From the IMG/VR virus record IMGVR_UViG_3300027760_000034, positions 1 to 57,258 of that record: DNA of 57,258 bases, one strand, 5' to 3'. This stretch comes from a virus. Position 1 is the stretch's first letter; each line of letters opens with the position of its first letter. Shown in pieces: positions 48,712-56,245 of the stretch. Made by a program: the position numbers and the translations under genes. The notes under the pieces are model-generated. The model saw only the letters and a list, made by a program, of their open reading frames with translations, searched no databases and was not told where the DNA came from.

Positions 48712-49432
48712 CAATAGTATTTAGCAAAGAAATTACCTCATCTTCAAGAAATGGCATGCCTATTTTTTTCCAAATTCCTTCAAAGCTTTCATAATTTTTT
48801 ATATTTTTTCTTTTGAGCCAATACACTGTTAAACGACTGGGTTTCTTTCCGGTCATTTTGGAAAATATATGAGCATATAAACTCAACTGAAGAGCATATG
48901 TGAAATATTCGTTGCAAGGCAAATGACTAATAGGATCCATGAAATGACTGCTTTCCCACTGACTTGTTGAATATGAAAACTTTTTGTTTGTTTTATAATC
49001 AATCACTTCAAAGAAATTATTATCGATATATTCTGCAATAAGATCTGCTGTTCCTGCAATATGATGATCCATGTCATAAATCATGGTTTCACTCAATACT
49101 TTTTTATCCTGAAGCCGATGATCCAGGTTCATTTTTTTCACAAAAGGTTTCAGGCTGTCATCACATTCTTTTCCTTCCAAATGATTTTGGATGTTGTTAT
49201 GAATACGGGTGCCAAAACTTGTTCCTTTGTTTTTAATTTCTTCCCATTCATTCAAAACTTCCTGTTTTACAACTCCTCGTCGCAAGGCTATGCGTTCCGC
49301 TATTTTCTCAAAATCAGTTTTTGGTTTAAATTCTCCAATAAAAGTTGTTACACTTTTAAACAATTGACCATCTGATATTCTTGTATATGAATGTTTCTCT
49401 GCATCAAAAATAATTGGACAAGAAATTGACAT
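48689..49432 (-). CDS. PD-(D/E)XK nuclease (RecB/Cas4-like)
   Basis: 247 residues. IAGTADLIAEY supplies the catalytic Asp, EVIDYKTNKKF the D/E-x-K strand, and YALQLSLYAHIF the QxxxY helix, the usual order in RecB-type PD-(D/E)XK nucleases. An upstream Glu/His segment (GTRIHNNIQ) fits the first helix. Lacks the Cys cluster of Cas4. Probably an exonuclease in replication, recombination or host DNA breakdown. It has a predicted leaderless sigma70-like promoter; its 3' end overlaps the holin-like gene. Confidence 0.85.
   Translation of the reverse strand: MSISCPIIFDAEKHSYTRISDGQLFKSVTTFIGEFKPKTDFEKIAERIALRRGVVKQEVLNEWEEIKNKGTSFGTRIHNNIQNHLEGKECDDSLKPFVKKMNLDHRLQDKKVLSETMIYDMDHHIAGTADLIAEYIDNNFFEVIDYKTNKKFSYSTSQWESSHFMDPISHLPCNEYFTYALQLSLYAHIFSKMTGKKPSRLTVYWLKRKNIKNYESFEGIWKKIGMPFLEDEVISLLNTIDGKEIQN
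48718..48725 (-). promoter_or_regulatory. TAAATA-type late promoter (6-nt spacing)
   Basis: GCTAAATA on the minus strand, six bases from the ATG at 48711; it lies inside the end of the nuclease gene. Confidence 0.5.
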
Positions 49433-49438
49433 CCATCG

Positions 49439-49466
49439 TTTATAACATAAGATAATTTAAATTCAA
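49439..49466 (-). promoter_or_regulatory. sigma70-like promoter with +1 predicted at the start codon
   Basis: Minus-strand TTGAAT (49461-49466), 16-bp spacer, TATAAA (49439-49444), six bases to the ATG at 49432. Confidence 0.6.
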
Positions 49467-49472
49467 TGGCAC

Positions 49473-49799
49473 ATGGCACATCGTATACCAAAAACATCAA
49501 AAAATTTAAAGGTTGCAAAATCGGCACCTTCAACAGAACAAGTCTCAAAACTCGCTTACTCCTTGGTAAAGCATGTAATGACCGCATGCCTGGATTCAGA
49601 AAAGCATTATTCTGGGGAGTGGTATGCAGAGGGATACAAATGGCACCTGACACGCTCCATCAGGCATGCAACAAACTCGTTGATGCTGGTAGAGAATTTG
49701 GACAAAGACTGCAGCAACGAAACCGCCCTTGATCATGCCAAAGGTGCTGCCATACGAGCATTGATGGCAGTTGTTTGTTTACAAAACAAGATCAAATAA
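49473..49799 (+). CDS. Hypothetical protein, 108 aa
   Basis: Basic N-terminus then a helical body with Trp, His and Cys. A frame-shifted ATG seven bases upstream opens a competing ORF, but this frame has the more protein-like composition and ends cleanly at the convergent dCMP deaminase (eight-base overlap). Function unknown. Confidence 0.6.
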   Translation: MAHRIPKTSKNLKVAKSAPSTEQVSKLAYSLVKHVMTACLDSEKHYSGEWYAEGYKWHLTRSIRHATNSLMLVENLDKDCSNETALDHAKGAAIRALMAVVCLQNKIK

Positions 49800-50199
49800 T
49801 TTTACGGACTTTCACGCCGTAAAAATCAAATATCTCCAAACCTTCTGGATCTGTTATATAATCCTCACCATATATCACTTCTGGAACACCCCACGCACAT
49901 ATCATACGGGCACAATAATTGCAGGGTAAAAGTGTGCTGGCTATTAATCGGCATTCACCCCGTTCAAAAAGACTAAGAAGATTTGTTTCGGCATGTATCA
50001 TGTATTTTCTTCGTTCATCTCGATCATTCCAAAAATTTTCATCCACATTTTTTCCGGATGCAAGACCATTATAAGCCACACCCAGAACACGATTGTCGAA
50101 AGAAAGAGCACATGCTCCTACTTTTTTGTGAGGATCCTCACTTCTTTTGCTTGCTTCGATTGCAAGATTCAGAGCATATTTATCCCAACTTAAACGCAT
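49792..50199 (-). CDS. dCMP deaminase-like cytidine deaminase
   Basis: 135 residues with the zinc deaminase signature: IHAETN (His zinc ligand and catalytic Glu, about 68-73) and LPCNYCARMI (two Cys ligands). Size and NDRDERRKY segment fit phage dCMP deaminases, which supply dUMP for thymidylate synthesis. No thymidylate synthase lies in the window. A TTGAAA/TATAAT promoter precedes it. Confidence 0.87.
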   Translation of the reverse strand: MRLSWDKYALNLAIEASKRSEDPHKKVGACALSFDNRVLGVAYNGLASGKNVDENFWNDRDERRKYMIHAETNLLSLFERGECRLIASTLLPCNYCARMICAWGVPEVIYGEDYITDPEGLEIFDFYGVKVRKII

Positions 50200-50204
50200 G
50201 CTGA

Positions 50205-50231
50205 ATTATAACATATAAAATATATTTTCAA
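50205..50231 (-). promoter_or_regulatory. sigma70-like extended -10 promoter
   Basis: Minus-strand TTGAAA (50226-50231), 15-bp spacer, TATAAT (50205-50210) preceded by TG, five bases to the ATG at 50199. Confidence 0.55.
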
Positions 50232-50250
50232 CAAACACCACCAAAAGTTA

Positions 50251-50258
50251 TCTAAATA
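50251..50258 (+). promoter_or_regulatory. TAAATA-type late promoter (5-nt spacing)
   Basis: TCTAAATA, five bases before the ATG at 50264. Confidence 0.55.
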
Positions 50259-50263
50259 CTATT

Positions 50264-50470
50264 ATGGAATCGGTTGCAAAAATACTGACAGAAAACAACA
50301 AGCATCTTTCTGATGCACTATATGTTGGGTATGATGATGAGAATGATACCGTTCTATTGGTATGTGAACATGCATTTATTGAAAAATTTCAAAAGATGTT
50401 CAGCAAATATGGCAATCAGAGTGTTTATTTCGAGGAAACTGAATCAGCAGGGATAATGGTTTATATATAA
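50264..50470 (+). CDS. Hypothetical protein, 68 aa
   Basis: Small alpha/beta protein (strand, helix, two strands by eye). Convergent with the 57-aa gene that follows. Function unknown. Confidence 0.6.
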   Translation: MESVAKILTENNKHLSDALYVGYDDENDTVLLVCEHAFIEKFQKMFSKYGNQSVYFEETESAGIMVYI

Positions 50471-50471
50471 A

Positions 50472-50645
50472 TTATTCCAAGTCTTCCAAAAATTTTTCCC
50501 CTATACCAAAAGTTTTTTCTAGAATTTGTTTTTCTTCCTTGTTTAAAAACAATCTGCCCACATTGTTTCCTTCAATATACAAATCTGCATGTACTATCCC
50601 GTTGGATAGTTTGGAAATAATGTCTAATTTTACCGATTGGTTCAA
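50472..50645 (-). CDS. Hypothetical protein, 57 aa
   Basis: Directly downstream of the 1001-aa fibre gene in the same direction. Start is a TTG at 50645, ten bases after that stop; no ATG is available in frame. Composition is protein-like with a strand-rich start and helical end. Function unknown. Confidence 0.5.
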   Translation of the reverse strand: MNQSVKLDIISKLSNGIVHADLYIEGNNVGRLFLNKEEKQILEKTFGIGEKFLEDLE

Positions 50646-50655
50646 TTTAAAAACT

Positions 50656-53600
50656 TTATGCTTGAGCTTCAGTCCAAGATAATCGGGATTGTACAGGGAT
50701 TGTTAAAGAAGTATTAAAACCACTGGAAAGTGGTGTTACTAATACGTGCAACACGTCAGGACCGTCTGGATATACGTCTTGTGCAGAGGATGAAACAAAA
50801 TTGCTTATTCCACCTCCCAAAATACTGTTACCCAAATCTCTTACAACTGTAAGATCCTCAACCTGTCTGGGACCTGCTGCAAAAAATCCATAAATTGATT
50901 CACCACCGACTACTGAAACAGCAGCAGTTCCTGTATAATAACTGATTTGTGCAAGGCTTGATCCTCCAATGGACTGCCAAGGATAATTGACAGGTCCTGC
51001 AGGAGTTAACAGTTTTCCATTCAAATTAAGTTCAACACGAGCAATTGGATTATTGGATACATTATTAAACACAGGCAAACTAATATCCATGGATTGAAGT
51101 TTCAATTGCATTCTGTTGATCACTTCTTTAACTCCCAATGCACCAGTTCTTCCACTGTCAACACTAGGGGCAAGACGCAAACTCATAATAGCATTTCTTA
51201 TTCCAGGAACTATAGATGTTGGAGCAGTATTTCCTGCATTAAATGAATAAGACAAATCATTATCAAATCTTCCATCCATGATAACACTGCTTCCCCAATG
51301 ACTGATTACAGCTGCGGGTGTTCCTGAAATTGCAGGGGTTGTATTGTTAAGAGCTGCAAGTTCTATTACAACAGGAGCTGTTGGTGAATATGTGAATGTG
51401 GTTGCTACGGTTCCTCCAGCTTGTGCTCTGGTTAGTCCTGTGAATGTTGTGGCCGTTTTTCCTGTGTATGCAATATATTCAATTGCAGCGGATCCACTTG
51501 GGAATGTTGTAGCATCTGTTACACGCAATAATCCTGTTGATGGGAAATTGCTAGCATCGGCAACATTCATTGTGGTTGTTTCAGAACTGGCAAGTGTAGA
51601 AGCCAATGATGTTGAATTAAGGAAAGAATTTACTTCATATCGGGCCGGTAAATTTCCAGAACGGAAATATGCCTCGGTATTAACATTGTTATTAACCATT
51701 TTATGGCAATAACTGACATTTCCATTTGCAGATCTCATTCCCCATCTTATGAATCCTGCTCCATACCATGAGTAGTCAATATAAAGCATCTGCATTTTTG
51801 ATAAGTCAACAGTATAACCACTTGGACCTGTTCCGTTAAATTTGTCAATGTTCCAAGCACTTTGAGGAACTTTAGTATCTATAGTTTTACTAACAACCGC
51901 AAACGATGGAGATACAATTGAAGGACCTCTGTATTCAGGACTAATCAATAATTGCGTTTGACTTATAATGCTTGTTACGCGATAGCTGATTCCTTTTATT
52001 ACAATAAAATCTCCGAACTTCAATTGATCAGCAAATCTTGTATTTGTTCCGGTAACAATATTTTGTCCGCTTAATACGCTTACATTTCCTTGAATTTGAT
52101 ATGTACTGTTTCTACGAACAACATAAAGATTTTGTCCGTCAAATTCAAAAAATGCACCGTTTTGATTATCAAACATTCCAACACGAACAGTTCCATTATA
52201 CCAAGAATTTGCTCCTGCAATTATAAAATTATTTCCGGATGCTGAAGCAGGAGAAGTTGGTGTTCCAGCAATAGTATATGTAAATGAAAGATCATTCGGA
52301 ACCGAAGCAACTGTGAATATTCCGTTATAATCGGATTGAGCAGCACCAGAAAGATAAATTTGAGATCCTGGAACCATTCCGTGAAGATTTTTTGTATTCA
52401 CAGTTACCACCCCACCTGAATATGTGACTTGATCTAAATTGAAATTGGGCTTTAAAAGGGTTCCTGTGCTGAATTGAATTCCTTTTCCGGATTGATAACG
52501 GAAATATCTACGGGTTTGACGAATGTGTTGTGCATTCGGTGTATAAGCTCCATTTGAAAATTGTATTCCACCATCATATGCACGATGAAGAGAGAACCCT
52601 GCAGGACGAGAATACACGCAATTTGCTGGTGAAGTTGTAACTGCGGTGCCTGTTCCAATTGCAACTGTAGGTGTATCATTTGCACTAAATGTGAATGATC
52701 TGGTATTTGGTGTTGTTAATACAACGTGAGAACCAGATGGTCCAGGTGAAGTTGCACAGTAAACGTTTGAAACGAAAATTAAATCGCCAACATACAAATT
52801 ATGTGCTGAAACTGTAGTACAAGTGATTATACGAGGATCTGCCGGTGCTGCACCTGCATTAAAAGTAAAAGCTGTGCTATTTCCAGTATTCACCGGAATA
52901 GAAGCGCCAGAATAAAAACTACAAGGGAATGTTAAAGTTTTTGTGTAATCATAAATCGTTCCAGGTGCTATTGAATTTTTAACTGTATATTTGTATGCCG
53001 ATGTATATCCAGGTCCTACCGTATAATATTCAGATAGATAAAAACCGTTTGCATTATAATCTGTGGCATCCTGAACATAAATTACAACAGGATAATTATT
53101 TGTTCCGTATGATACTCCTCCTGTAGGAATGCTTCTATCAAAAAAACCACCAAAAACGGGTTGACCTGTTAACGATACAGACCTTGAACCGTTTGCGGAA
53201 AGTGACCAAGTATTGTTTGGTATAATAAACGGAGTTGTTGAATCATAAAAAACTGTTGGTTTATTATTCAGAAGTTGAACAAATTCCCATTTGGTGCTTT
53301 GTAACCCATATTCAAAATCGGTATCAATCAAAGATTGTGGTTGGCTAACTCTGCTTTTGTTGACTGGATCAAAATATTCCTCTTGAGGAACAATTGCCAT
53401 GGTAGGTGTATCGTAAATTACTTGAAGTTGATCCGCAGAATTATAACCTCCTGTTGTTGTATCCAATTGAAGTGTTAAAGTTTTTCCATTCGCATCCCAT
53501 GTACCACCCAATCCCGATATGCTTTCTGCATAAAGAATATTGTTTGTTGTTTGATCTACAACAACCATCAACCTATTATTTGTAAAATTAGGAACAGCAG

Positions 53601-53661
53601 AGAAACTAAGTGTTTTTGTGCTGGGTGTAAAAACCGGATTTGTTGTTAAAACAGATTTCAT
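50656..53661 (-). CDS. Giant tail/fibre protein, 1001 aa
   Basis: Third paralogue of the 22185 and 25808 proteins, about 21 kb away. Shared blocks include QSLIDTDFEYGLQSTKWE, HRAYDGGIQF, RYQSGKGIQFSTGTLLKP, YIDYSWYGAGFIRWGMR, RSGNLPARYEV, HWGSSVIMDGRF and SRLSWTEAQ at the C-terminus. The N-terminal 110 residues are different from both relatives. TATAAATA lies nine bases upstream. Role as in the other two: virion, probably distal tail or fibre. Confidence 0.8.
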   Translation of the reverse strand: MKSVLTTNPVFTPSTKTLSFSAVPNFTNNRLMVVVDQTTNNILYAESISGLGGTWDANGKTLTLQLDTTTGGYNSADQLQVIYDTPTMAIVPQEEYFDPVNKSRVSQPQSLIDTDFEYGLQSTKWEFVQLLNNKPTVFYDSTTPFIIPNNTWSLSANGSRSVSLTGQPVFGGFFDRSIPTGGVSYGTNNYPVVIYVQDATDYNANGFYLSEYYTVGPGYTSAYKYTVKNSIAPGTIYDYTKTLTFPCSFYSGASIPVNTGNSTAFTFNAGAAPADPRIITCTTVSAHNLYVGDLIFVSNVYCATSPGPSGSHVVLTTPNTRSFTFSANDTPTVAIGTGTAVTTSPANCVYSRPAGFSLHRAYDGGIQFSNGAYTPNAQHIRQTRRYFRYQSGKGIQFSTGTLLKPNFNLDQVTYSGGVVTVNTKNLHGMVPGSQIYLSGAAQSDYNGIFTVASVPNDLSFTYTIAGTPTSPASASGNNFIIAGANSWYNGTVRVGMFDNQNGAFFEFDGQNLYVVRRNSTYQIQGNVSVLSGQNIVTGTNTRFADQLKFGDFIVIKGISYRVTSIISQTQLLISPEYRGPSIVSPSFAVVSKTIDTKVPQSAWNIDKFNGTGPSGYTVDLSKMQMLYIDYSWYGAGFIRWGMRSANGNVSYCHKMVNNNVNTEAYFRSGNLPARYEVNSFLNSTSLASTLASSETTTMNVADASNFPSTGLLRVTDATTFPSGSAAIEYIAYTGKTATTFTGLTRAQAGGTVATTFTYSPTAPVVIELAALNNTTPAISGTPAAVISHWGSSVIMDGRFDNDLSYSFNAGNTAPTSIVPGIRNAIMSLRLAPSVDSGRTGALGVKEVINRMQLKLQSMDISLPVFNNVSNNPIARVELNLNGKLLTPAGPVNYPWQSIGGSSLAQISYYTGTAAVSVVGGESIYGFFAAGPRQVEDLTVVRDLGNSILGGGISNFVSSSAQDVYPDGPDVLHVLVTPLSSGFNTSLTIPVQSRLSWTEAQA

Positions 53662-53670
53662 TTCTTATAT

Positions 53671-53678
53671 TATTTATA
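53671..53678 (-). promoter_or_regulatory. TATAAATA late promoter (9-nt spacing)
   Basis: Consensus octamer on the minus strand, nine bases from the ATG at 53661. Confidence 0.55.
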
Positions 53679-53681
53679 TAT

Positions 53682-53993
53682 TTAGCTGAATAAGACTGCG
53701 GATATAAATCCATATAAAGCACTATTGCTGTTTAAGTTAGTATATGCTGACTCATATTTGGAACTATTTGCATTAAGACTTGTATAAGCACTGTTTCCGC
53801 CCTGCCAGCTTGCACTATTAGCATTAACTGTGGTGTATGTTCCTGCTGAAAAGCTGCTTAATCCTGATGCCAAAGTGGTGGTTAAGTCATTATAACCTAT
53901 CCTTGTTTCACTTATATTTCTATAACCAACAAGGAAATCTGTAGCTCCCAGACCGCTTATTTGCTGAAATGTTGCGAAAGTATCGTTGGCCAT
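53682..53993 (-). CDS. Short fibre-like protein with NSA repeats, 103 aa
   Basis: N-terminal attachment-like domain (ATDFLVGYRN, typical of fibre anchors) followed by repeats NSASWQGGNSAYTSL and NSSKYESAYTNL. Same repeat type as in the 327- and 1469-aa proteins. It sits two bases after the 317-aa membrane protein gene. Confidence 0.65.
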   Translation of the reverse strand: MANDTFATFQQISGLGATDFLVGYRNISETRIGYNDLTTTLASGLSSFSAGTYTTVNANSASWQGGNSAYTSLNANSSKYESAYTNLNSNSALYGFISAVLFS

Positions 53994-53994
53994 A

Positions 53995-54948
53995 TTACAT
54001 TCCCATTCCTCTTTGTTGTTGTTCCTTGTATATCACCTTTTCTTTTTCTATAATCTTGGGTTTTTCAACAATATGGTGTTTTTCAATAATTTTAGGTTCA
54101 ACAAAGGTTTCAACAATATTTAGCTTAGTTTTTTCCAAATATTGATATAAAAGAACCAATGACAATGCCATAGGATCAAAAACAAAGATTAATACCAAAA
54201 TAAAATAACGCACTGTTCGGTCCAAATCCAATCCCAATCCATCTGCAATAAACTTGAATGTCAAAATATCACTCTTTTTGGCTTGAGTTTGACGACTGTT
54301 TAATATCTGATTTTCCAAATCCAATATCTCTTTTTGAATAATATCATATTGTTGCATCAAATTTGAATATTCAGTATTTGCATTTTGAATTGCATCTGAT
54401 GAAATCTGGATCATTTTGTCTTTTGTTTGTTGGGCTTTTTTATCGTTATAAACAATCTTTTCACCATCCCGATCTTTTCCTTCTACCATTGTGGTGCTTT
54501 TTACAGCATCATTCAAACGCAGTTCTTGTTCTTTTTTGCTATCATTTAATTTTTTAAGACGATCATCGTATTGAACAAGCATTTCCTTTTTCTTGCTTTT
54601 GATACTTTCCAGATTTATTATTTTTCCTTCATCAATACTATATTCTGCTTTACTGACAGTATAAGCTGAACTAAGAAATCCATAAATTCCAAGACTTGTA
54701 ATAATTGAAAGAGCAACCACTCCTGCAAACAAGTACGTTTTTAAGAATTTGTTAAGATTTCCCCAAAGATTATGAAGTCCTACAGTTGCTGTAAACTTAG
54801 CTGCTTCAAGACCTAATCCCAAAATAATAATGCTTATAAACTGGCTTTTGAAAAGATGTGCCATTCCATAAACAGAAAAGAATGCAGCACTACCTGCAAG
54901 AATGAATATGCTTCCAAGAAGCGAAGGCTTGAACCAATTCTGCTTCAC
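53995..54948 (-). CDS. Membrane protein with long coiled coil, 317 aa
   Basis: Three N-terminal membrane helices (about 9-31, 37-58, 68-94), a Lys/Glu coiled coil (about 105-220), a fourth hydrophobic segment (about 243-268) and a C-terminal tail with repeated IIEK/IVEK units (about 285-310). GTG start overlaps the upstream stop (GTGA). The topology would place the coiled coil on one side of the inner membrane. Function unknown; lysis control, superinfection exclusion or membrane anchoring are possible. Confidence 0.7.
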   Translation of the reverse strand: MKQNWFKPSLLGSIFILAGSAAFFSVYGMAHLFKSQFISIIILGLGLEAAKFTATVGLHNLWGNLNKFLKTYLFAGVVALSIITSLGIYGFLSSAYTVSKAEYSIDEGKIINLESIKSKKKEMLVQYDDRLKKLNDSKKEQELRLNDAVKSTTMVEGKDRDGEKIVYNDKKAQQTKDKMIQISSDAIQNANTEYSNLMQQYDIIQKEILDLENQILNSRQTQAKKSDILTFKFIADGLGLDLDRTVRYFILVLIFVFDPMALSLVLLYQYLEKTKLNIVETFVEPKIIEKHHIVEKPKIIEKEKVIYKEQQQRGMGM

Positions 54949-55388
54949 GAAAGGAATGTAATATCACCAGAAGAAGGAGCAGCTCCACCTGCTGTTACTC
55001 TTGCACCATTTGCATTGATGGGAAGAATACCAACAGGAACTGTTCCGAAACTTATCCATTGTCCTCCTATATAAAAATCATAAGCTTTGCTGGCTCCAAC
55101 AAAAACATTGGCTCCTGCTGAAACCGGATCCAGAACAGTGTTTACAGTGATGGGAATAGCTTTTGTGAATCCCGCTGGAGTTGTTACAACGGCATATCGA
55201 TTATAAACATATGGCTGAATGTCTATAAATGCAGGATTGGCACAAACGCTGGGGTTTAGTGACGAATTTAGTATATTTTGCTTGTAAGATGTTACAGGAG
55301 GAAAAGCAGTGCTACTTGCTAGCTCTTTAAACTTTCCTTCTTCAAACGTTTGGTAATATCTGACTACATTTGCTGGTAAATATGCCAT
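54945..55388 (-). CDS. Virion structural protein, 147 aa
   Basis: N-terminal 65 residues (YYQTFEEGKFKEL, NSSLNPSVCANPAFIDI, YNRYAVV) are homologous to the start of the 295-aa protein at 45044. The second half is a short beta domain. ACTAAATA lies five bases upstream. Probably a virion component sharing an attachment fold with that protein. Confidence 0.65.
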   Translation of the reverse strand: MAYLPANVVRYYQTFEEGKFKELASSTAFPPVTSYKQNILNSSLNPSVCANPAFIDIQPYVYNRYAVVTTPAGFTKAIPITVNTVLDPVSAGANVFVGASKAYDFYIGGQWISFGTVPVGILPINANGARVTAGGAAPSSGDITFLS

Positions 55389-55393
55389 GCAAA

Positions 55394-55401
55394 TATTTAG
55401 T
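55394..55401 (-). promoter_or_regulatory. TAAATA-type late promoter (5-nt spacing)
   Basis: ACTAAATA on the minus strand, five bases from the ATG at 55388. Confidence 0.55.
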
Positions 55402-55411
55402 AAAAATGGCT

Positions 55412-55609
55412 TTAATTAATAAAACCATTTTTCAAATTATATACACTATTTCCTTCTTGGTCTGTTATTTCCAGGATTTCATCCGTATAACAATTTATTT
55501 TTTCAAAAATACTTTTGTGGGCTTCATGAGCATCCAACGCACTCACGTCTTGAGTATGAATCTGTTTCTTTTCATTGTTAATGATCTTTACAGTGTACTT
55601 TTCATTCAT
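55412..55609 (-). CDS. Hypothetical protein, 65 aa
   Basis: Small alpha/beta protein. The start at 55609 is chosen because TGTAAATA is five bases upstream and because longer readings would overlap the upstream gene. Function unknown. Confidence 0.6.
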   Translation of the reverse strand: MNEKYTVKIINNEKKQIHTQDVSALDAHEAHKSIFEKINCYTDEILEITDQEGNSVYNLKNGFIN

Positions 55610-55614
55610 AAAAC

Positions 55615-55622
55615 TATTTACA
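55615..55622 (-). promoter_or_regulatory. TAAATA-type late promoter (5-nt spacing)
   Basis: TGTAAATA on the minus strand, five bases from the ATG at 55609. Confidence 0.5.
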
Positions 55623-55637
55623 ACCTTGTTTGAATTT

Positions 55638-55853
55638 TTAAAGCTGGGAAGGACGCTTAATATGTAATGTAAAATTCTCACAGCCAACACAATCTTCAAT
55701 ATTAAAGCAACGAAATCTTCCGTCATTTAGCTGAACAATAAACATAGGAGAATGGTCTAGACCATAATCAATCAATACTATTGCACGACCTTCACCATGT
55801 TCTTTGGCTTGAACCCATATTGGCGGTTCAAGCTGCAACAATGTTTGCCTCAT
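55638..55853 (-). CDS. Conserved phage hypothetical protein, 71 aa
   Basis: Starts MRQTLLQLEPPIWV, then ALIDYG-like and a W/F-rich beta segment: a small SH3-like family frequent near phage replication or recombination genes, function unknown. Its start overlaps the upstream stop (TAATG). Confidence 0.65.
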   Translation of the reverse strand: MRQTLLQLEPPIWVQAKEHGEGRAIVLIDYGLDHSPMFIVQLNDGRFRCFNIEDCVGCENFTLHIKRPSQL

Positions 55854-56212
55854 TAGAAACTACCCAGATGTTCAATACCTGTTTTTTTATTTAATATATT
55901 ATTTTCTGTCAGAATAAAATTGCCATATACATTTGTTTGCAAAATATTTTTATTTTGCAAATTAATACTGCGTCCCATGTTTTTATCAGCTATTGCTTCA
56001 ATTATCAAACAAGGAGAAAAGCCATTTAAAAACATGCTATTACTTTTCCATTCATAAACATACCGATTTCCATGTACTTGCTTAAGGAAAAGAACAGGTC
56101 TTTTTTCACAAAATAGGCTTAAATAAGCATCAATTTTTGCAAAATTCTCTTGAATATGCCTATTTCCTGTATACAATGATGCAATATTTTTATAGTCCTG
56201 TGCAAGCTTCAT
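55853..56212 (-). CDS. Hypothetical protein, 119 aa
   Basis: Mixed alpha/beta protein without membrane segments. ACTAAATA lies six bases before the ATG and AAGG just upstream. First gene of a two-gene unit with the 71-aa protein. Function unknown. Confidence 0.65.
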   Translation of the reverse strand: MKLAQDYKNIASLYTGNRHIQENFAKIDAYLSLFCEKRPVLFLKQVHGNRYVYEWKSNSMFLNGFSPCLIIEAIADKNMGRSINLQNKNILQTNVYGNFILTENNILNKKTGIEHLGSF

Positions 56213-56218
56213 CCTTAT

Positions 56219-56226
56219 TATTTAGT
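56219..56226 (-). promoter_or_regulatory. TAAATA-type late promoter (6-nt spacing)
   Basis: ACTAAATA on the minus strand, six bases from the ATG at 56212, divergent from the box at 56229. Confidence 0.5.
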
Positions 56227-56228
56227 AA

Positions 56229-56236
56229 TATAAATA
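56229..56236 (+). promoter_or_regulatory. TATAAATA late promoter (9-nt spacing)
   Basis: Consensus octamer, nine bases before the ATG at 56246. Confidence 0.5.
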
Positions 56237-56245
56237 TTATATAAA

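Noticed and set aside
49466-49732. 88-aa plus-strand ORF starting at the first ATG
   Set aside because: Overlaps the 108-aa ORF in another frame; the latter has a more natural composition and ends at the convergent gene.
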